From Bacteroidales bacterium UBA5382 (GTDB lineage Bacteria > Bacteroidota > Bacteroidia > Bacteroidales > Dysgonomonadaceae), in the NCBI GenBank assembly GCA_002409745.1, contig DHOU01000024.1, forward strand, positions 1-35,593: DNA of 35,593 nucleotides. Direction: 5' to 3'. The position numbers were made by a program, and so were the translations under genes. Within the stretch, counting starts at the first letter, position 1. Each line of letters begins with the position of its first letter. Below are positions 9,081 through 17,704 of this stretch, one piece after another. Under the pieces are notes generated by a model. The model saw only the letters and a program-made list of their open reading frames with translations, was not told the DNA's origin and did not search any database.

Positions 9081-10961
9081 ATGACATACCATAGGACGCA
9101 TTTTCTTATTTTCATACTGTTGCTTTCAGCGCAGTTGACATATGGACAAACACCGGTAAAGGATAAATTGGCTCCCGCAGTGTCGGCGGAGATACACGAT
9201 TATGCCGGAAGCCGATTTGATGCCTCTTACCGGAACCGTATTCTGGCACAAGATGTCTATAGGCTCGTTCAACCTTTTACGTTGAGGAACGAACACAGTT
9301 GTTGGCAGGGTGAATTTTGGGGTAAATGGTTTACCTCCGCCGTCCTCGCCTGCCAATATAAATCTACTCCCGCCCTTCGCGAAAAGTTGAAAGAGGCGGC
9401 TTACGGCTTGATGGCCACCCAAACTCCGGACGGTTACATCGGCAATTATGCTCCGGAAAGCCGGTTGAAAGCTTGGGATATATGGGGACGAAAATATTGC
9501 ATGCTCGGACTCCTCGCTTATTACGATCTTACGCAAGATAAAAAGGCCTTGCAAGCCGCTGCAAAAGAGGCCGATTGTTTAATCCGCGAATTGAGGGAAA
9601 AGCAGTTGCCCATTGTGAAGCAGGGCAATCACCGCGGAATGGCGGCCTCTTCCGTACTGGAACCTGTGTGTCTGTTGTACGCACGCACCGGAAATAAAGA
9701 ATATCTGGAATTCGCCGAAGAGATTGTCCGGCAATGGGAAACTCCCGACGGCCCTCAATTGATATCCAAAGCCGCAGTTCCCGTCGGAGGCCGTTTTCCG
9801 AAACCCGATGCCAATCATTGGTATGGATGGGAACAAGGTCAAAAAGCTTACGAAATGATGTCGTGTTACGAAGGTTTATTGGAATTATACCGTTTGACGG
9901 GGAAAGAAAACTACCGGAAAGCCGCCGAACAGACTTGGCAAAGTGTCATGGATACGGAAATAAACATTGCCGGCTCGGGCGCGGCAATGGAAGCATGGTT
10001 CTCTGGCAAGGACAAGCAAACCGTCCCTGTCGCCCACTATCAGGAAACCTGCGTAACGGTTACCTGGCTTAAATTCAATCGCCAATTGCTGTGGTTGACC
10101 GGCGAAGCCAAATATGCCGACGCCATGGAACAAACGTTTTACAATGCTTTATTGGGATCGATGCGTCCCGACGGAGCCGATTGGGCGAAATATACTCCTT
10201 TAATGGGGCAGCGGTTGAAAGGATCGGAGCAGTGCGGCATGGGATTGAATTGCTGTAACGCCAGCGGCCCCCGCGGATTGTTTACGATCCCCTTGACTGC
10301 CGTCATGAACTCCCGTCAGGGCCTGTATGTGAATTTTTATTTGGACGGCTCCTATGGGTTGAAAACTCCCTCCGGAAAACCTGTTACACTCCATCAGAAA
10401 ACGGATTATCCCGTATCGGGACATATCGATATCGAACTGGAACTTCAAAAGGAGGAAAAGATGAACATCGCCTTGCGTATTCCCGTCTGGAGCGAAAAAG
10501 CTGTTCTCACAGTGAATGGCGTCCCGGTCGAAAAGGGAATGCCGGGGGAATATCTGACCCTCGATAGAGTCTGGAAAGACAACGATAAGATTTCTATCGA
10601 TTTTGATATGACAGGCAAGATTCACACGATGCAGAATAATCCCGATTTTAAGGCCATAACGAGAGGGCCGGTCGTATTGACAAGGGAGGAACGGTTGCAG
10701 GGTCCGGCTTTGGAGGCGGTGCTTGCTCCGGTGGAAAAGGAGGGCGGATATATTGATTTGGTAGCCCGAAAACCTTCTGTTCCCGGCTTTTGGATGGTTT
10801 TCTCCGCAGCGTTCGTGCCGGAATCCTATACCGAATACGGTGCCGGACCCGTCGAAGTGGAATTGTGCGATTATGCCTCGGCGGGAAACGCCTCTACCGG
10901 ATATCCTTTTTTCAAAGTATGGTTGCCGCAACTGTATGATCCCAAGAAGGCCCCCTTCTAA
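9081..10961 (+). CDS. Secreted GH127-type beta-L-arabinofuranosidase-like enzyme (DUF1680 fold)
   Basis: This 626-residue enzyme has a signal peptide (cleavage near TYGQ, residue 23) and an (alpha/alpha)6 barrel followed by beta-sandwich domains. The family's zinc-cysteine site is clear: ETCVT with Glu322 and Cys324, and NCC at 390-392 with Cys391 as the predicted nucleophile and Cys392 as a zinc ligand, by analogy to bifidobacterial HypBA1. Glu304 is a possible acid/base. Known GH127 enzymes release beta-L-arabinofuranose, and a Bacteroides member acts on aceric acid in rhamnogalacturonan II. With four GH78 genes alongside, a pectic side chain is a reasonable but unproven target. It is probably cotranscribed with the esterase 27 bases upstream. 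Confidence 0.9.
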   Translation: MTYHRTHFLIFILLLSAQLTYGQTPVKDKLAPAVSAEIHDYAGSRFDASYRNRILAQDVYRLVQPFTLRNEHSCWQGEFWGKWFTSAVLACQYKSTPALREKLKEAAYGLMATQTPDGYIGNYAPESRLKAWDIWGRKYCMLGLLAYYDLTQDKKALQAAAKEADCLIRELREKQLPIVKQGNHRGMAASSVLEPVCLLYARTGNKEYLEFAEEIVRQWETPDGPQLISKAAVPVGGRFPKPDANHWYGWEQGQKAYEMMSCYEGLLELYRLTGKENYRKAAEQTWQSVMDTEINIAGSGAAMEAWFSGKDKQTVPVAHYQETCVTVTWLKFNRQLLWLTGEAKYADAMEQTFYNALLGSMRPDGADWAKYTPLMGQRLKGSEQCGMGLNCCNASGPRGLFTIPLTAVMNSRQGLYVNFYLDGSYGLKTPSGKPVTLHQKTDYPVSGHIDIELELQKEEKMNIALRIPVWSEKAVLTVNGVPVEKGMPGEYLTLDRVWKDNDKISIDFDMTGKIHTMQNNPDFKAITRGPVVLTREERLQGPALEAVLAPVEKEGGYIDLVARKPSVPGFWMVFSAAFVPESYTEYGAGPVEVELCDYASAGNASTGYPFFKVWLPQLYDPKKAPF

Positions 10962-10982
10962 CCGCTCCGGGCGGTTTGACGG
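10960..10982 (+). repeat. GC-rich hairpin with a CCGTTTGACGG-family motif after the GH127 stop
   Basis: AACCGC (10960-10965) pairs with GCGGTT (10971-10976) around TCCGG, starting inside the stop codon. It overlaps CGGTTTGACGG at 10972-10982, one base different from the palindrome seen at 22635, 22673 and 33470. No U-tract follows, so I call it a repeat rather than a terminator. Confidence 0.55.
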
Positions 10983-11073
10983 ATGAGGCAACCGGAGGCG
11001 GTGATTTGCAAACCGGAAACGGCAATCTCCCGGATGAAATAATTCGTGAAACTTAAATAAAGAATATTCTATA

Positions 11074-13860
11074 ATGATGAAACGAAAAACAGTGTTTTTT
11101 ATTCTATTCCTGTTAGTAACAAGTACTTTTTTAGTACGACCCCAGGGTAACGTCGTGCCGGTGAACCTGCGGTGCGAGTATCTGTCGGATCCCGCCGGAC
11201 TGGATGTTCCACGGCCCCGCTTGGGGTGGGTCTTGAAGGCCGCTGATGATACCCGGCATGGGCAACGGCAATCGGCTTACCGGATATTCGTTAGCCATTC
11301 GCGGGCTTCGGTGGATAAGAATACCGGCGATATGTGGGACAGCGACTGGATCGCTTCGGATGAAATGCAACAAATCGAGTACAAGGGGAAGCCGTTGCAA
11401 TCCGATCGAACGTATTTTTGGAAGGTCGCCGTAAAAGATGAAAAGGGTGTCGCATCGCTTTTCAGTAAAACGGCGCAATGGAGCACGGGATTGTTTACAC
11501 AAGAGGAATGGACCGCCCGATGGATCGGCGCCTCCGAAGTGTATGATCCTGCGCAGGGCGACAACAAAATGTACGATCCGTGGTTCCGGAAGTCTTTCAA
11601 TCTAAAGAAAAAACCGGCAAGAAGCACACTGTTCGTAGCGTCGGTAGGATATCATGAAGTATATGTCAACGGTCGTAAAATAGATCATCCTGTATTGGAG
11701 CCGGCCGTGACCGATCATACCAAACGGGCGAGGTATCTGGCTTATGATATTGCACCTGCTTTGCAACCGGGCAAAAATGTCATCGGCTTATGGCTGGGAA
11801 CGTCTTGGTCGATTTACGCTCCGTATGTTACTTCCGACAAACCCCGTACGCCGATAGTCGTTGCCCAGGCGGATATCTATAATGCAAACGGTGAACGAAT
11901 GATGCGGATAGCGACCGACGAATCGTGGAAAACGCATCCGAGTCCGAATAAACTGACCGGAAACTGGGGCTTCGGCGTGGGCGGATACGGCGGTGAGATT
12001 TGGGACGCGAATAAAGAAATCAAAAATTGGAATACTATTTCTTTGGATGATCGCGACTGGAAAAAGGCGATCGTTTATCATCCCCGATTAACCCTCTCGG
12101 CGCAGCAGGTGGAGACGAACCGCCTTTACGAAGTGCCTCCCGCCGGTGTGGAAAAGCGCTCCGACGGTTCCTACAGGGTAGATATGGGCGTGAACTTTGC
12201 GGGATGGGTGCAAATTGCCGTCAAGGGAAATCCCGGCGACACCGTCCGCTTCTTGTTCTCCGAAAGGGAGCAAGAGGAAATGACGTTCGGATTGCAAAGC
12301 GCTTATGTATTGGATCAATCGGGAAAGGGTGTTTTCCGGAACCGTTTCAATTATGGTTCGGGTCGATGGATCACCATCCGGGGAGTATCCTCTGCCCCGG
12401 CGTTAGACGATATTGAAGGCTGGATGATTCGTACCGCTTTCGACGATGCCGCGACTTTCGAATGTTCCGACCCGTTACAAAACTGGATATACAATACCGT
12501 CAACTGGACGTTCGAAAACCTGTCGCTCGGCGGGTATGTGGTGGACTGTCCGCAGCGGGAACGTTTCGGCTATGGGGGCGACGCGCATGCCACGTCCGAG
12601 ACGGGGATGTTCAATTACAAAATGGGAGCCTTTTATACCAAATGGCTCCAGGATTGGCGCGATGTACAGGGTACGGAGCCGATGACAGGCAATATGAACG
12701 ACACGGCTTGGGCGCGCAAGCAGGCCGGCAGCGGCCGTCATTTCGGTAACGACGTGTTGCCGCAGAGTGCGCCGACGTATCACGGCGGGGGAGGCCCGGC
12801 GTGGGGCGGCATTGTGGTGACCTTGCCTTGGCTCATGTACCGGCATTATGGCGATACGCGCGTTTTGGAGGAGGATTTTGTAATGATTGGCAAATGGCTC
12901 GACTTCCTGGATTCGCATACCGAAAATAATTTATTGCAGCGTTACGGCGGCTCGTGGGATTTCCTCGGCGACTGGCTCTGGCCTAACGCGACGGCCGAAG
13001 GAATGAACAACGACAAGCCCGAAACGCTTTGCTTGAACAATTGCTACCGGGTGTACAATTTGCGCACGGCGGCAAAGATTGCCCGTGTTATCGGGTGCAC
13101 GGCGGAAGCCGAAAAGTGGGAGCGCCAGGCCGAAGCTTCGGCCAAAGCCATTCATGCCGCGTTTTATGATTCGGAGGATCATAGTTATGCCGATCGATCC
13201 ATGGCCAATCTGGCCGCGGCGCTATACGGAAACGTCATGCCGCCCGAATTGCGCCAAACCGTCATCGATAGGCTTGAAAAAGAGATTCTCGTAAACAGGA
13301 ACGGGCATATTCATGTCGGCATTACGGCCGGCGCCATGCTGTTCAAAGTATTGCGCGACGAAGGGCGCGACGATTTGATTTATGCCATGACCTCGAAAAC
13401 CGATTATCCCGGGTGGGGCTTTATGCGCGATAACGGAGCAACGACTATTTGGGAAATGTGGGAGAAAGACTTGCCCGGGCATTCGCTGCTCCATAGTTCC
13501 TATCTCTATCCCGGCGCGTGGTATATCGATGGTGTGGGGGGCATCCGTCGGGATGATGCCGTGCCGGGATTCCGGAAGTTTATCGTGCGGGTACCCCGGC
13601 CGGAAGATACGGCTCTTTCATGGGCCAAAGCCTCGTTCGACTCTCCCTCGGGAACCATCCGGTCGCATTGGACGCGGGAAAACGGAGGGCTGCGTCTTTC
13701 GTTGACGGTTCCGCCCAATACCGCCGCCACGGTGTGGATTCCCACGGAAGAGGGAGCGGCTGTGGGGGAAGCTTCCGGTTTCGCGAAAGAAATCGCTCGA
13801 AAAAACGGCTATGTGCTGTTCGAGGCGCCGGCGGGAAAATATGAATTCAAAATCGAATAG
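11074..13860 (+). CDS. Secreted GH78 family alpha-L-rhamnosidase (third of four)
   Basis: This 928-residue GH78 protein has a signal peptide of about 24 residues (hydrophobic FFILFLLVTSTFLV). It begins with the Fn3-like segment NLRCEYLSDPAGLD, then the lectin-like domain (SVGYHEVYVNGRKID), the (alpha/alpha)6 barrel and a C-terminal sandwich. The active-site stretch DCPQRERFGYGGDAH starts at Asp491, so Asp491, Glu496 and Asp503 are present, with Glu794 in TIWEMWE as the fourth acid. The tryptophan usual in the GWxGDA pattern is tyrosine here (GYGGDA), a conservative aromatic change. The catalytic set is complete, so rhamnosidase activity is likely. Start codons at 11074 and 11077 are equally possible; the first is used. 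Confidence 0.92.
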   Translation: MMKRKTVFFILFLLVTSTFLVRPQGNVVPVNLRCEYLSDPAGLDVPRPRLGWVLKAADDTRHGQRQSAYRIFVSHSRASVDKNTGDMWDSDWIASDEMQQIEYKGKPLQSDRTYFWKVAVKDEKGVASLFSKTAQWSTGLFTQEEWTARWIGASEVYDPAQGDNKMYDPWFRKSFNLKKKPARSTLFVASVGYHEVYVNGRKIDHPVLEPAVTDHTKRARYLAYDIAPALQPGKNVIGLWLGTSWSIYAPYVTSDKPRTPIVVAQADIYNANGERMMRIATDESWKTHPSPNKLTGNWGFGVGGYGGEIWDANKEIKNWNTISLDDRDWKKAIVYHPRLTLSAQQVETNRLYEVPPAGVEKRSDGSYRVDMGVNFAGWVQIAVKGNPGDTVRFLFSEREQEEMTFGLQSAYVLDQSGKGVFRNRFNYGSGRWITIRGVSSAPALDDIEGWMIRTAFDDAATFECSDPLQNWIYNTVNWTFENLSLGGYVVDCPQRERFGYGGDAHATSETGMFNYKMGAFYTKWLQDWRDVQGTEPMTGNMNDTAWARKQAGSGRHFGNDVLPQSAPTYHGGGGPAWGGIVVTLPWLMYRHYGDTRVLEEDFVMIGKWLDFLDSHTENNLLQRYGGSWDFLGDWLWPNATAEGMNNDKPETLCLNNCYRVYNLRTAAKIARVIGCTAEAEKWERQAEASAKAIHAAFYDSEDHSYADRSMANLAAALYGNVMPPELRQTVIDRLEKEILVNRNGHIHVGITAGAMLFKVLRDEGRDDLIYAMTSKTDYPGWGFMRDNGATTIWEMWEKDLPGHSLLHSSYLYPGAWYIDGVGGIRRDDAVPGFRKFIVRVPRPEDTALSWAKASFDSPSGTIRSHWTRENGGLRLSLTVPPNTAATVWIPTEEGAAVGEASGFAKEIARKNGYVLFEAPAGKYEFKIE

Positions 13861-13886
13861 TTCTAATGAAATGGGAGGATATCCCT

Positions 13887-14012
13887 CTGCATTTTCCATT
13901 TGTGAGATTGGGCGCATTTGTAATAATGCCTAATCATATGCATGAAATAATTATCATCGATAAGCCTATTGTAGAGATGCCAAATGTTGCATCTCTATGT
14001 GGTGTGATATAA
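13887..14012 (+). pseudogene. Relic of a REP-associated (Y1/HUH) transposase
   Basis: The 189-base gap between two GH78 genes contains an open stretch without a proper start that translates to RLGAFVIMPNHMHEIIIIDK followed by about 17 more residues and a TAA at 14010-14012. The MPNHMH core is the metal-binding HxH signature of Y1 transposases of the RAYT group, which is followed by a hydrophobic strand as here. Only about 42 residues remain, against about 150-200 in an intact protein, and the catalytic tyrosine region is missing. It is a fossil left by a mobile element. Confidence 0.7.
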
Positions 14013-14049
14013 TTGATGAATATCTATACATAAAATCAATTCAAAACAA

Positions 14050-16773
14050 ATGAAACACAAAACATTTATTATCGGCTTTCTGCTGATGCTATGTTTGGCA
14101 GGATGCCAAAGCGGACAACTCCAGGTTGTATCCTTAAAAGTCGAAATGCAGGAAAACCCCCAGGGGGTGAGTACGCCGTCGCCGCGTTTTTCGTGGCAGA
14201 TAACTTCTCCCGGAGTTGATTTACGGCAGCAATCGTACCGTATTCAAGTGGCATCTTCCGAAGAAGATTTGAAAAAAGAAAAGAATCTTTTATGGGATTC
14301 GGGCATTGCATCAGGCGATGAGTCGATTCTTATTCCGTATGAAGGGGGAAAACTTTCTTCGGGAAAAGCGTACTATTGGCGGGTAAAGGTGGCGACGAAT
14401 CAGGGCGAAACCGCTTGGAGCGCCATCAATCATTGGTCGACGGCGTTGCTCGATTCCACGGACTGGCGGGCAAAATGGATCGGCCAAGACACGATGTCAA
14501 ATCCCGGAGAAACGAACAAAGGCAATACGCGTTTGGCGGCGCGTTATCTTCGCAAACCGTTCCATGCGGAAAAGAAGGTCGAGCGGGCGGTGTTGTATAT
14601 TTCCGGGTTGGGAGCGTATGAAGCTTACCTGAACGGAAAGCGTGTATCGGACGATGTATTGGCTCCGACGGTTTCGTGGTATCCCGAAAAAGTCTATTAT
14701 AATGTGTATGATGTGACGCCGCTCATCGGAAAAGGCGATAACCTGCTGGGGGTGAAACTGGGTAACGGCCGTTATTTCGGCATGCGCGAATCTCCCACGA
14801 TGATATTCGGCCTCCCGCGCTTGCTGGCTCAATTGAATATCGAATATGCCGACGGTTCGACGGATACGATTGTCAGCGACGAATCGTGGCGGGTGACTTC
14901 CAAAGGCCCGATTGTCGCCAATAATGAATTCGACGGGGAGGAATACGATGCGCGCCTCGAGCTTCCGGATTGGAACACGGCTAAGTACGATGATACGGAA
15001 TGGCTACAAGCGGATATTATGGAGGCTCCGGGAGGAAAACTAACGGCGCAGCCCAATCCGAATATTACCGTGCAGGACGAGATCACCCCGGTTCATATAA
15101 CCCGGCTTTCGGATGGACGGTTTATTTTAGACATGGGGCAGAATATGGTGGGATGGCTCGGCGTCAACCTGAAAGGGAAGCAGGGACAGCCCGTGACGAT
15201 GCGTTTTGCGGAAACGCTGAATGCCGACAGTACGCTGTATATGGCAAACCTGCGGAGCGCGAAGGTGACGGATGTATATATTCCCGCAAAAGACGGGGCG
15301 TTCCGTTGGGAGCCATCCTTTGTTTTCCATGGTTTCCGTTTTGTGGAGATTGCGGGGCTGGATGAACAACCGTCTTTATCGGATTTCACGGGTAAGGTCA
15401 TTTATGATAGAATGCAGACTACGGGCCGTTTCGAAACATCCAACGAGCTCATCAATCAACTGTTTAAGAATGCCTATTGGGGCATACGGAGCAATTACAG
15501 AGGCATGCCTACGGACTGTCCGCAGCGCGACGAACGGCAAGGCTGGCTTGGCGACCGTGTGACGGGCTGCTTCGGTGAAGCTTTCGTTTTCGACAACGCA
15601 TTGCTTTACGCCAAGTGGTTGCAAGACATCGAGGATTCGCAAAGTCCCGAAGGCGATATTTCGGATGTTTCGCCGCGTTACTGGACTATTTATGATAAAG
15701 ATGTAACTTGGCCTGCGGCCTATTTTTATGCGGCGAAGATGCTTTGGCGGCAATATGGCGATATGGAGCCGGTAAAAAGACATTATGCATCCATGAAACG
15801 CTTCCTTGAACATATCCAACAGGTCTCCATGCAGGATTATATCCTGACGAAAGATACGTACGGCGACTGGTGTATGCCGCCCGAATCGCAGGAGTTGATC
15901 CACTCGCAGGATCCTTCGCGCAAAACGGCGGGAGCGATATTGAGCACCACCATGTATTACAGTCTGCTGAACCTGATGCAGGAGTTTGCCGGCATTACCG
16001 GCAATCAAGCCGATATAGCGGGTTATAAGGAGCTCGCAGCAAAGATCAAGGATGCCTATAATCAGCGTTTTTTCAATACCGATTCGGCTTTGTACGATAA
16101 TAATACGGTGACGGCGAATATTCTTTCGCTTCGTTTAGGATTGGTGCCGGAAGGATATGAGCAGAAAGTCTTCGAGAACATTGTGCGGAAGACGGAAGTC
16201 GATTTCGACGGGCATGTCAGTACCGGTGTGTTGGGAATACAGCATCTGATGCGTGGGCTCACCGAATACGGAAGGGTCGATCTGGCGTATAAAATCGCCA
16301 CGAACGAAACGTATCCGAGTTGGGGATATATGATTAACAAGGGGGCGACGACCATTTGGGAATTATGGAACGGCGATACGGCCGATCCGGCGATGAATTC
16401 CGGAAATCATGTCATGTTGTTGGGCGATTTGCTGATCTGGTATTACGAAGACCTGGCCGGCATCAAGAACGCTCCGGGAAGTATCGCTTATAAGCAGTTG
16501 CTCATGGAGCCGGTATTCCCCGAAGGTTTGTCGCATGTAAAAGCCTCTTATCATTCGGTGTATGGAGAGATTGGAAGCGAGTGGCGGAAAGAAAACGGAT
16601 CGTTTTCGTGGGATATCACCATCCCCGGAAATACTTCGGCCGTAGTAAAACTACCGAAATCGTTGAATATAGCTCAACCTGAAGGGGCGGGTGTGCGCAA
16701 CGTGAAGGAAACCGAATCGGGCATCGAGATCGAACTGGGGTCGGGCACCTACCGGTTGGTGAATAGAGGATAG
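14050..16773 (+). CDS. Lipoprotein GH78 family alpha-L-rhamnosidase (fourth of four)
   Basis: This 907-residue GH78 protein starts with a lipoprotein signal peptide (LMLCLAGC, lipidated Cys at residue 19), so unlike its neighbours it is predicted to be membrane-anchored, possibly at the cell surface. Domains follow the family order: Fn3-like, lectin-like (VLYISGLGAYEAYLNGKRVS), beta-sandwich, (alpha/alpha)6 barrel and C-terminal sandwich. The active-site stretch DCPQRDERQGWLGD begins at Asp489 and is one residue longer than in the other three paralogs; Glu495 and Asp502 fill the acid positions. Glu771 in TIWELWNGD is the distal acid. This makes it a different GH78 subgroup and an active enzyme by sequence. 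Anchoring suggests it acts early, on larger substrates. Confidence 0.92.
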   Translation: MKHKTFIIGFLLMLCLAGCQSGQLQVVSLKVEMQENPQGVSTPSPRFSWQITSPGVDLRQQSYRIQVASSEEDLKKEKNLLWDSGIASGDESILIPYEGGKLSSGKAYYWRVKVATNQGETAWSAINHWSTALLDSTDWRAKWIGQDTMSNPGETNKGNTRLAARYLRKPFHAEKKVERAVLYISGLGAYEAYLNGKRVSDDVLAPTVSWYPEKVYYNVYDVTPLIGKGDNLLGVKLGNGRYFGMRESPTMIFGLPRLLAQLNIEYADGSTDTIVSDESWRVTSKGPIVANNEFDGEEYDARLELPDWNTAKYDDTEWLQADIMEAPGGKLTAQPNPNITVQDEITPVHITRLSDGRFILDMGQNMVGWLGVNLKGKQGQPVTMRFAETLNADSTLYMANLRSAKVTDVYIPAKDGAFRWEPSFVFHGFRFVEIAGLDEQPSLSDFTGKVIYDRMQTTGRFETSNELINQLFKNAYWGIRSNYRGMPTDCPQRDERQGWLGDRVTGCFGEAFVFDNALLYAKWLQDIEDSQSPEGDISDVSPRYWTIYDKDVTWPAAYFYAAKMLWRQYGDMEPVKRHYASMKRFLEHIQQVSMQDYILTKDTYGDWCMPPESQELIHSQDPSRKTAGAILSTTMYYSLLNLMQEFAGITGNQADIAGYKELAAKIKDAYNQRFFNTDSALYDNNTVTANILSLRLGLVPEGYEQKVFENIVRKTEVDFDGHVSTGVLGIQHLMRGLTEYGRVDLAYKIATNETYPSWGYMINKGATTIWELWNGDTADPAMNSGNHVMLLGDLLIWYYEDLAGIKNAPGSIAYKQLLMEPVFPEGLSHVKASYHSVYGEIGSEWRKENGSFSWDITIPGNTSAVVKLPKSLNIAQPEGAGVRNVKETESGIEIELGSGTYRLVNRG

Positions 16774-16797
16774 AGGTTGGAGAAAGGAAATGATTCC

Positions 16798-16823
16798 GGG
16801 GGCGTCGCTTCGGGCGGCACCCC
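16798..16823 (+). repeat. GC-rich hairpin after the last GH78 gene, shared with the ppk 3' side
   Basis: GGGG (16798-16801) pairs with CCCC (16820-16823) and GTCGC (16804-16808) pairs with GCGGC (16814-16818, one G-U pair), around TTCGG. The first 20 bases match 18 of 20 positions of a segment just after the ppk stop codon (26343-26324 on the minus strand). No U-tract follows, so it may be a dispersed repeat that also ends transcripts imperfectly. Confidence 0.6.
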
Positions 16824-16890
16824 GCGGTTGTTTCGAGTGATTGATTGAGAATTTATTCAACGACAATGATGTAAGATTGGTAAATAGTAG

Positions 16891-16898
16891 TATCTTTG
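16891..16898 (+). promoter_or_regulatory. Promoter -7 element of the second toxin-antitoxin pair
   Basis: TATCTTTG matches the Bacteroidota -7 consensus TAnnTTTG and lies 20 bases before the antitoxin ATG. I do not find a convincing -33 TTTG at the expected distance, so the call rests on this element and its position. Confidence 0.55.
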
Positions 16899-16918
16899 CG
16901 GGAAACAAGTAATGATAT

Positions 16919-17125
16919 ATGGCAACAATTGTTATAGATTTAGAAGGAGGTAACGATCAGGCTGATAAATTGATCGAGTATATCAAGACACTGCCTTACG
17001 CCACGGTCATCGAGGAAAAGAAGAAAAATTTCCAGGAAGCCGCGGAAGCATGTCATGCCATTCCGGTTGATGAATTTATAGACGAACTAAGAAGCCGTGT
17101 CAAGGCGCACTTTAACCATGCGTGA
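16919..17125 (+). CDS. Putative antitoxin of a ParE/RelE-type module
   Basis: This 68-residue protein is encoded directly before a RelE/ParE-like toxin and overlaps it by 8 bases. The first part (ATIVIDLEGGNDQADKLIEYI) looks like a small alpha/beta or helix-rich domain. The C-terminal part (residues 38-68) is charged and helical, as in antitoxins. I do not recognise a named DNA-binding domain, so the role is assigned from size, overlap and partner. A -7 promoter element sits just upstream, consistent with an independent two-gene operon. Confidence 0.7.
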   Translation: MATIVIDLEGGNDQADKLIEYIKTLPYATVIEEKKKNFQEAAEACHAIPVDEFIDELRSRVKAHFNHA

Positions 17126-17414
17126 AGTGCTCATATCCTCATCCGTATCCAATAAAATAGATGACTTGAAAGATTATTTGATTTTCGAGTTGAAATTATC
17201 GGAAGAAGCGGCTATGCGGCGCATCGATCGTATAAGCGACTTTTTAACATCCCTCCATGTATCGGTAGATTATCCTTTATGCCGTTTTAGAAAATGGCGA
17301 TTGTTAGGTTATAGGTGTGCCGTATTTGAGAAAAGATGGGTTTTTGCATACGAATTATTTGAGGACGGAATTATCGTCAAGGATATGTTTCATGTTTCGC
17401 TATTAGTGGAGTAA
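17118..17414 (+). CDS. RelE/ParE-superfamily toxin
   Basis: This 98-residue protein has the pattern of the RelE/ParE fold: an N-terminal strand, two helices (SNKIDDLKDYLIFEL and a second ending near residue 47), then strands containing YPLCRFRKWRLLGYRC and EKRWVFAYE, and a final strand IVKDMFHV. Members either cleave mRNA on ribosomes or poison gyrase; which applies is not clear. The start is ATG 17118, overlapping the antitoxin stop by 8 bases. The longer in-frame GTG start at 17097 would overlap by 29 bases and is less likely. It lacks the C-terminal HY of YoeB, so it is a different subfamily from the toxin at 2044. Confidence 0.82.
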   Translation: MREVLISSSVSNKIDDLKDYLIFELKLSEEAAMRRIDRISDFLTSLHVSVDYPLCRFRKWRLLGYRCAVFEKRWVFAYELFEDGIIVKDMFHVSLLVE

Positions 17415-17454
17415 TCTTTTTCCTCGTTGCTCTGCCCTTTTTCTCCGGAAGGTA

Positions 17455-17572
17455 TTATGGTTTATATCCGTAGCGTTTTTCAAACAATCCCCACACCTCA
17501 TCAAACGCTTCATCCACAGTGTCCGTTTGAGTTTTATCCGGGTGATATTTTTTTTACAGTTATTTCGTTCAT
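17455..17572 (-). pseudogene. Small frameshifted gene on the minus strand
   Basis: Reading leftward from ATG 17572, preceded by a strong Shine-Dalgarno (GGAGG, rare in this phylum), the frame gives MNEITVKKISPG and stops. Removing one base from the run of eight A (eight T at 17548-17555 on the plus strand) restores a frame that continues through TDTVDEAFDEVWGLFEKRYG to a TAA at 17455, about 38 residues in all. The sequence is acidic and helical, of a size typical for antitoxins or small regulators. I do not recognise it. It could be a decayed gene, a slippage-controlled gene, or a sequencing error in the homopolymer. Confidence 0.5.
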
Positions 17573-17668
17573 GTGATAACCTCCTTTTGCCTGCAAGTAT
17601 ACAGCTTTTAATTTGAAAATTTAGAAGCCTTCCACTTATTTACTGAAAAAAATAAATACTTAAAAATG

Positions 17669-17700
17669 ATTGTTGTATCAGAAAAAATAGTATAACTTTG
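17669..17700 (+). promoter_or_regulatory. Promoter of the structured RNA
   Basis: TAACTTTG at 17693-17700 fits the -7 consensus TAnnTTTG, with ATTG at 17669-17672 as the -33 element, 20 bases away. Transcription would start near 17705. It is the only such element I find between the toxin gene and the outer-membrane gene at 17970. Confidence 0.7.
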
Positions 17701-17704
17701 CAAA

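Noticed and set aside
13861..13886. GGGAGGATATCCC as a terminator of the third GH78 gene
   Set aside because: The stem is short and no U-tract follows.
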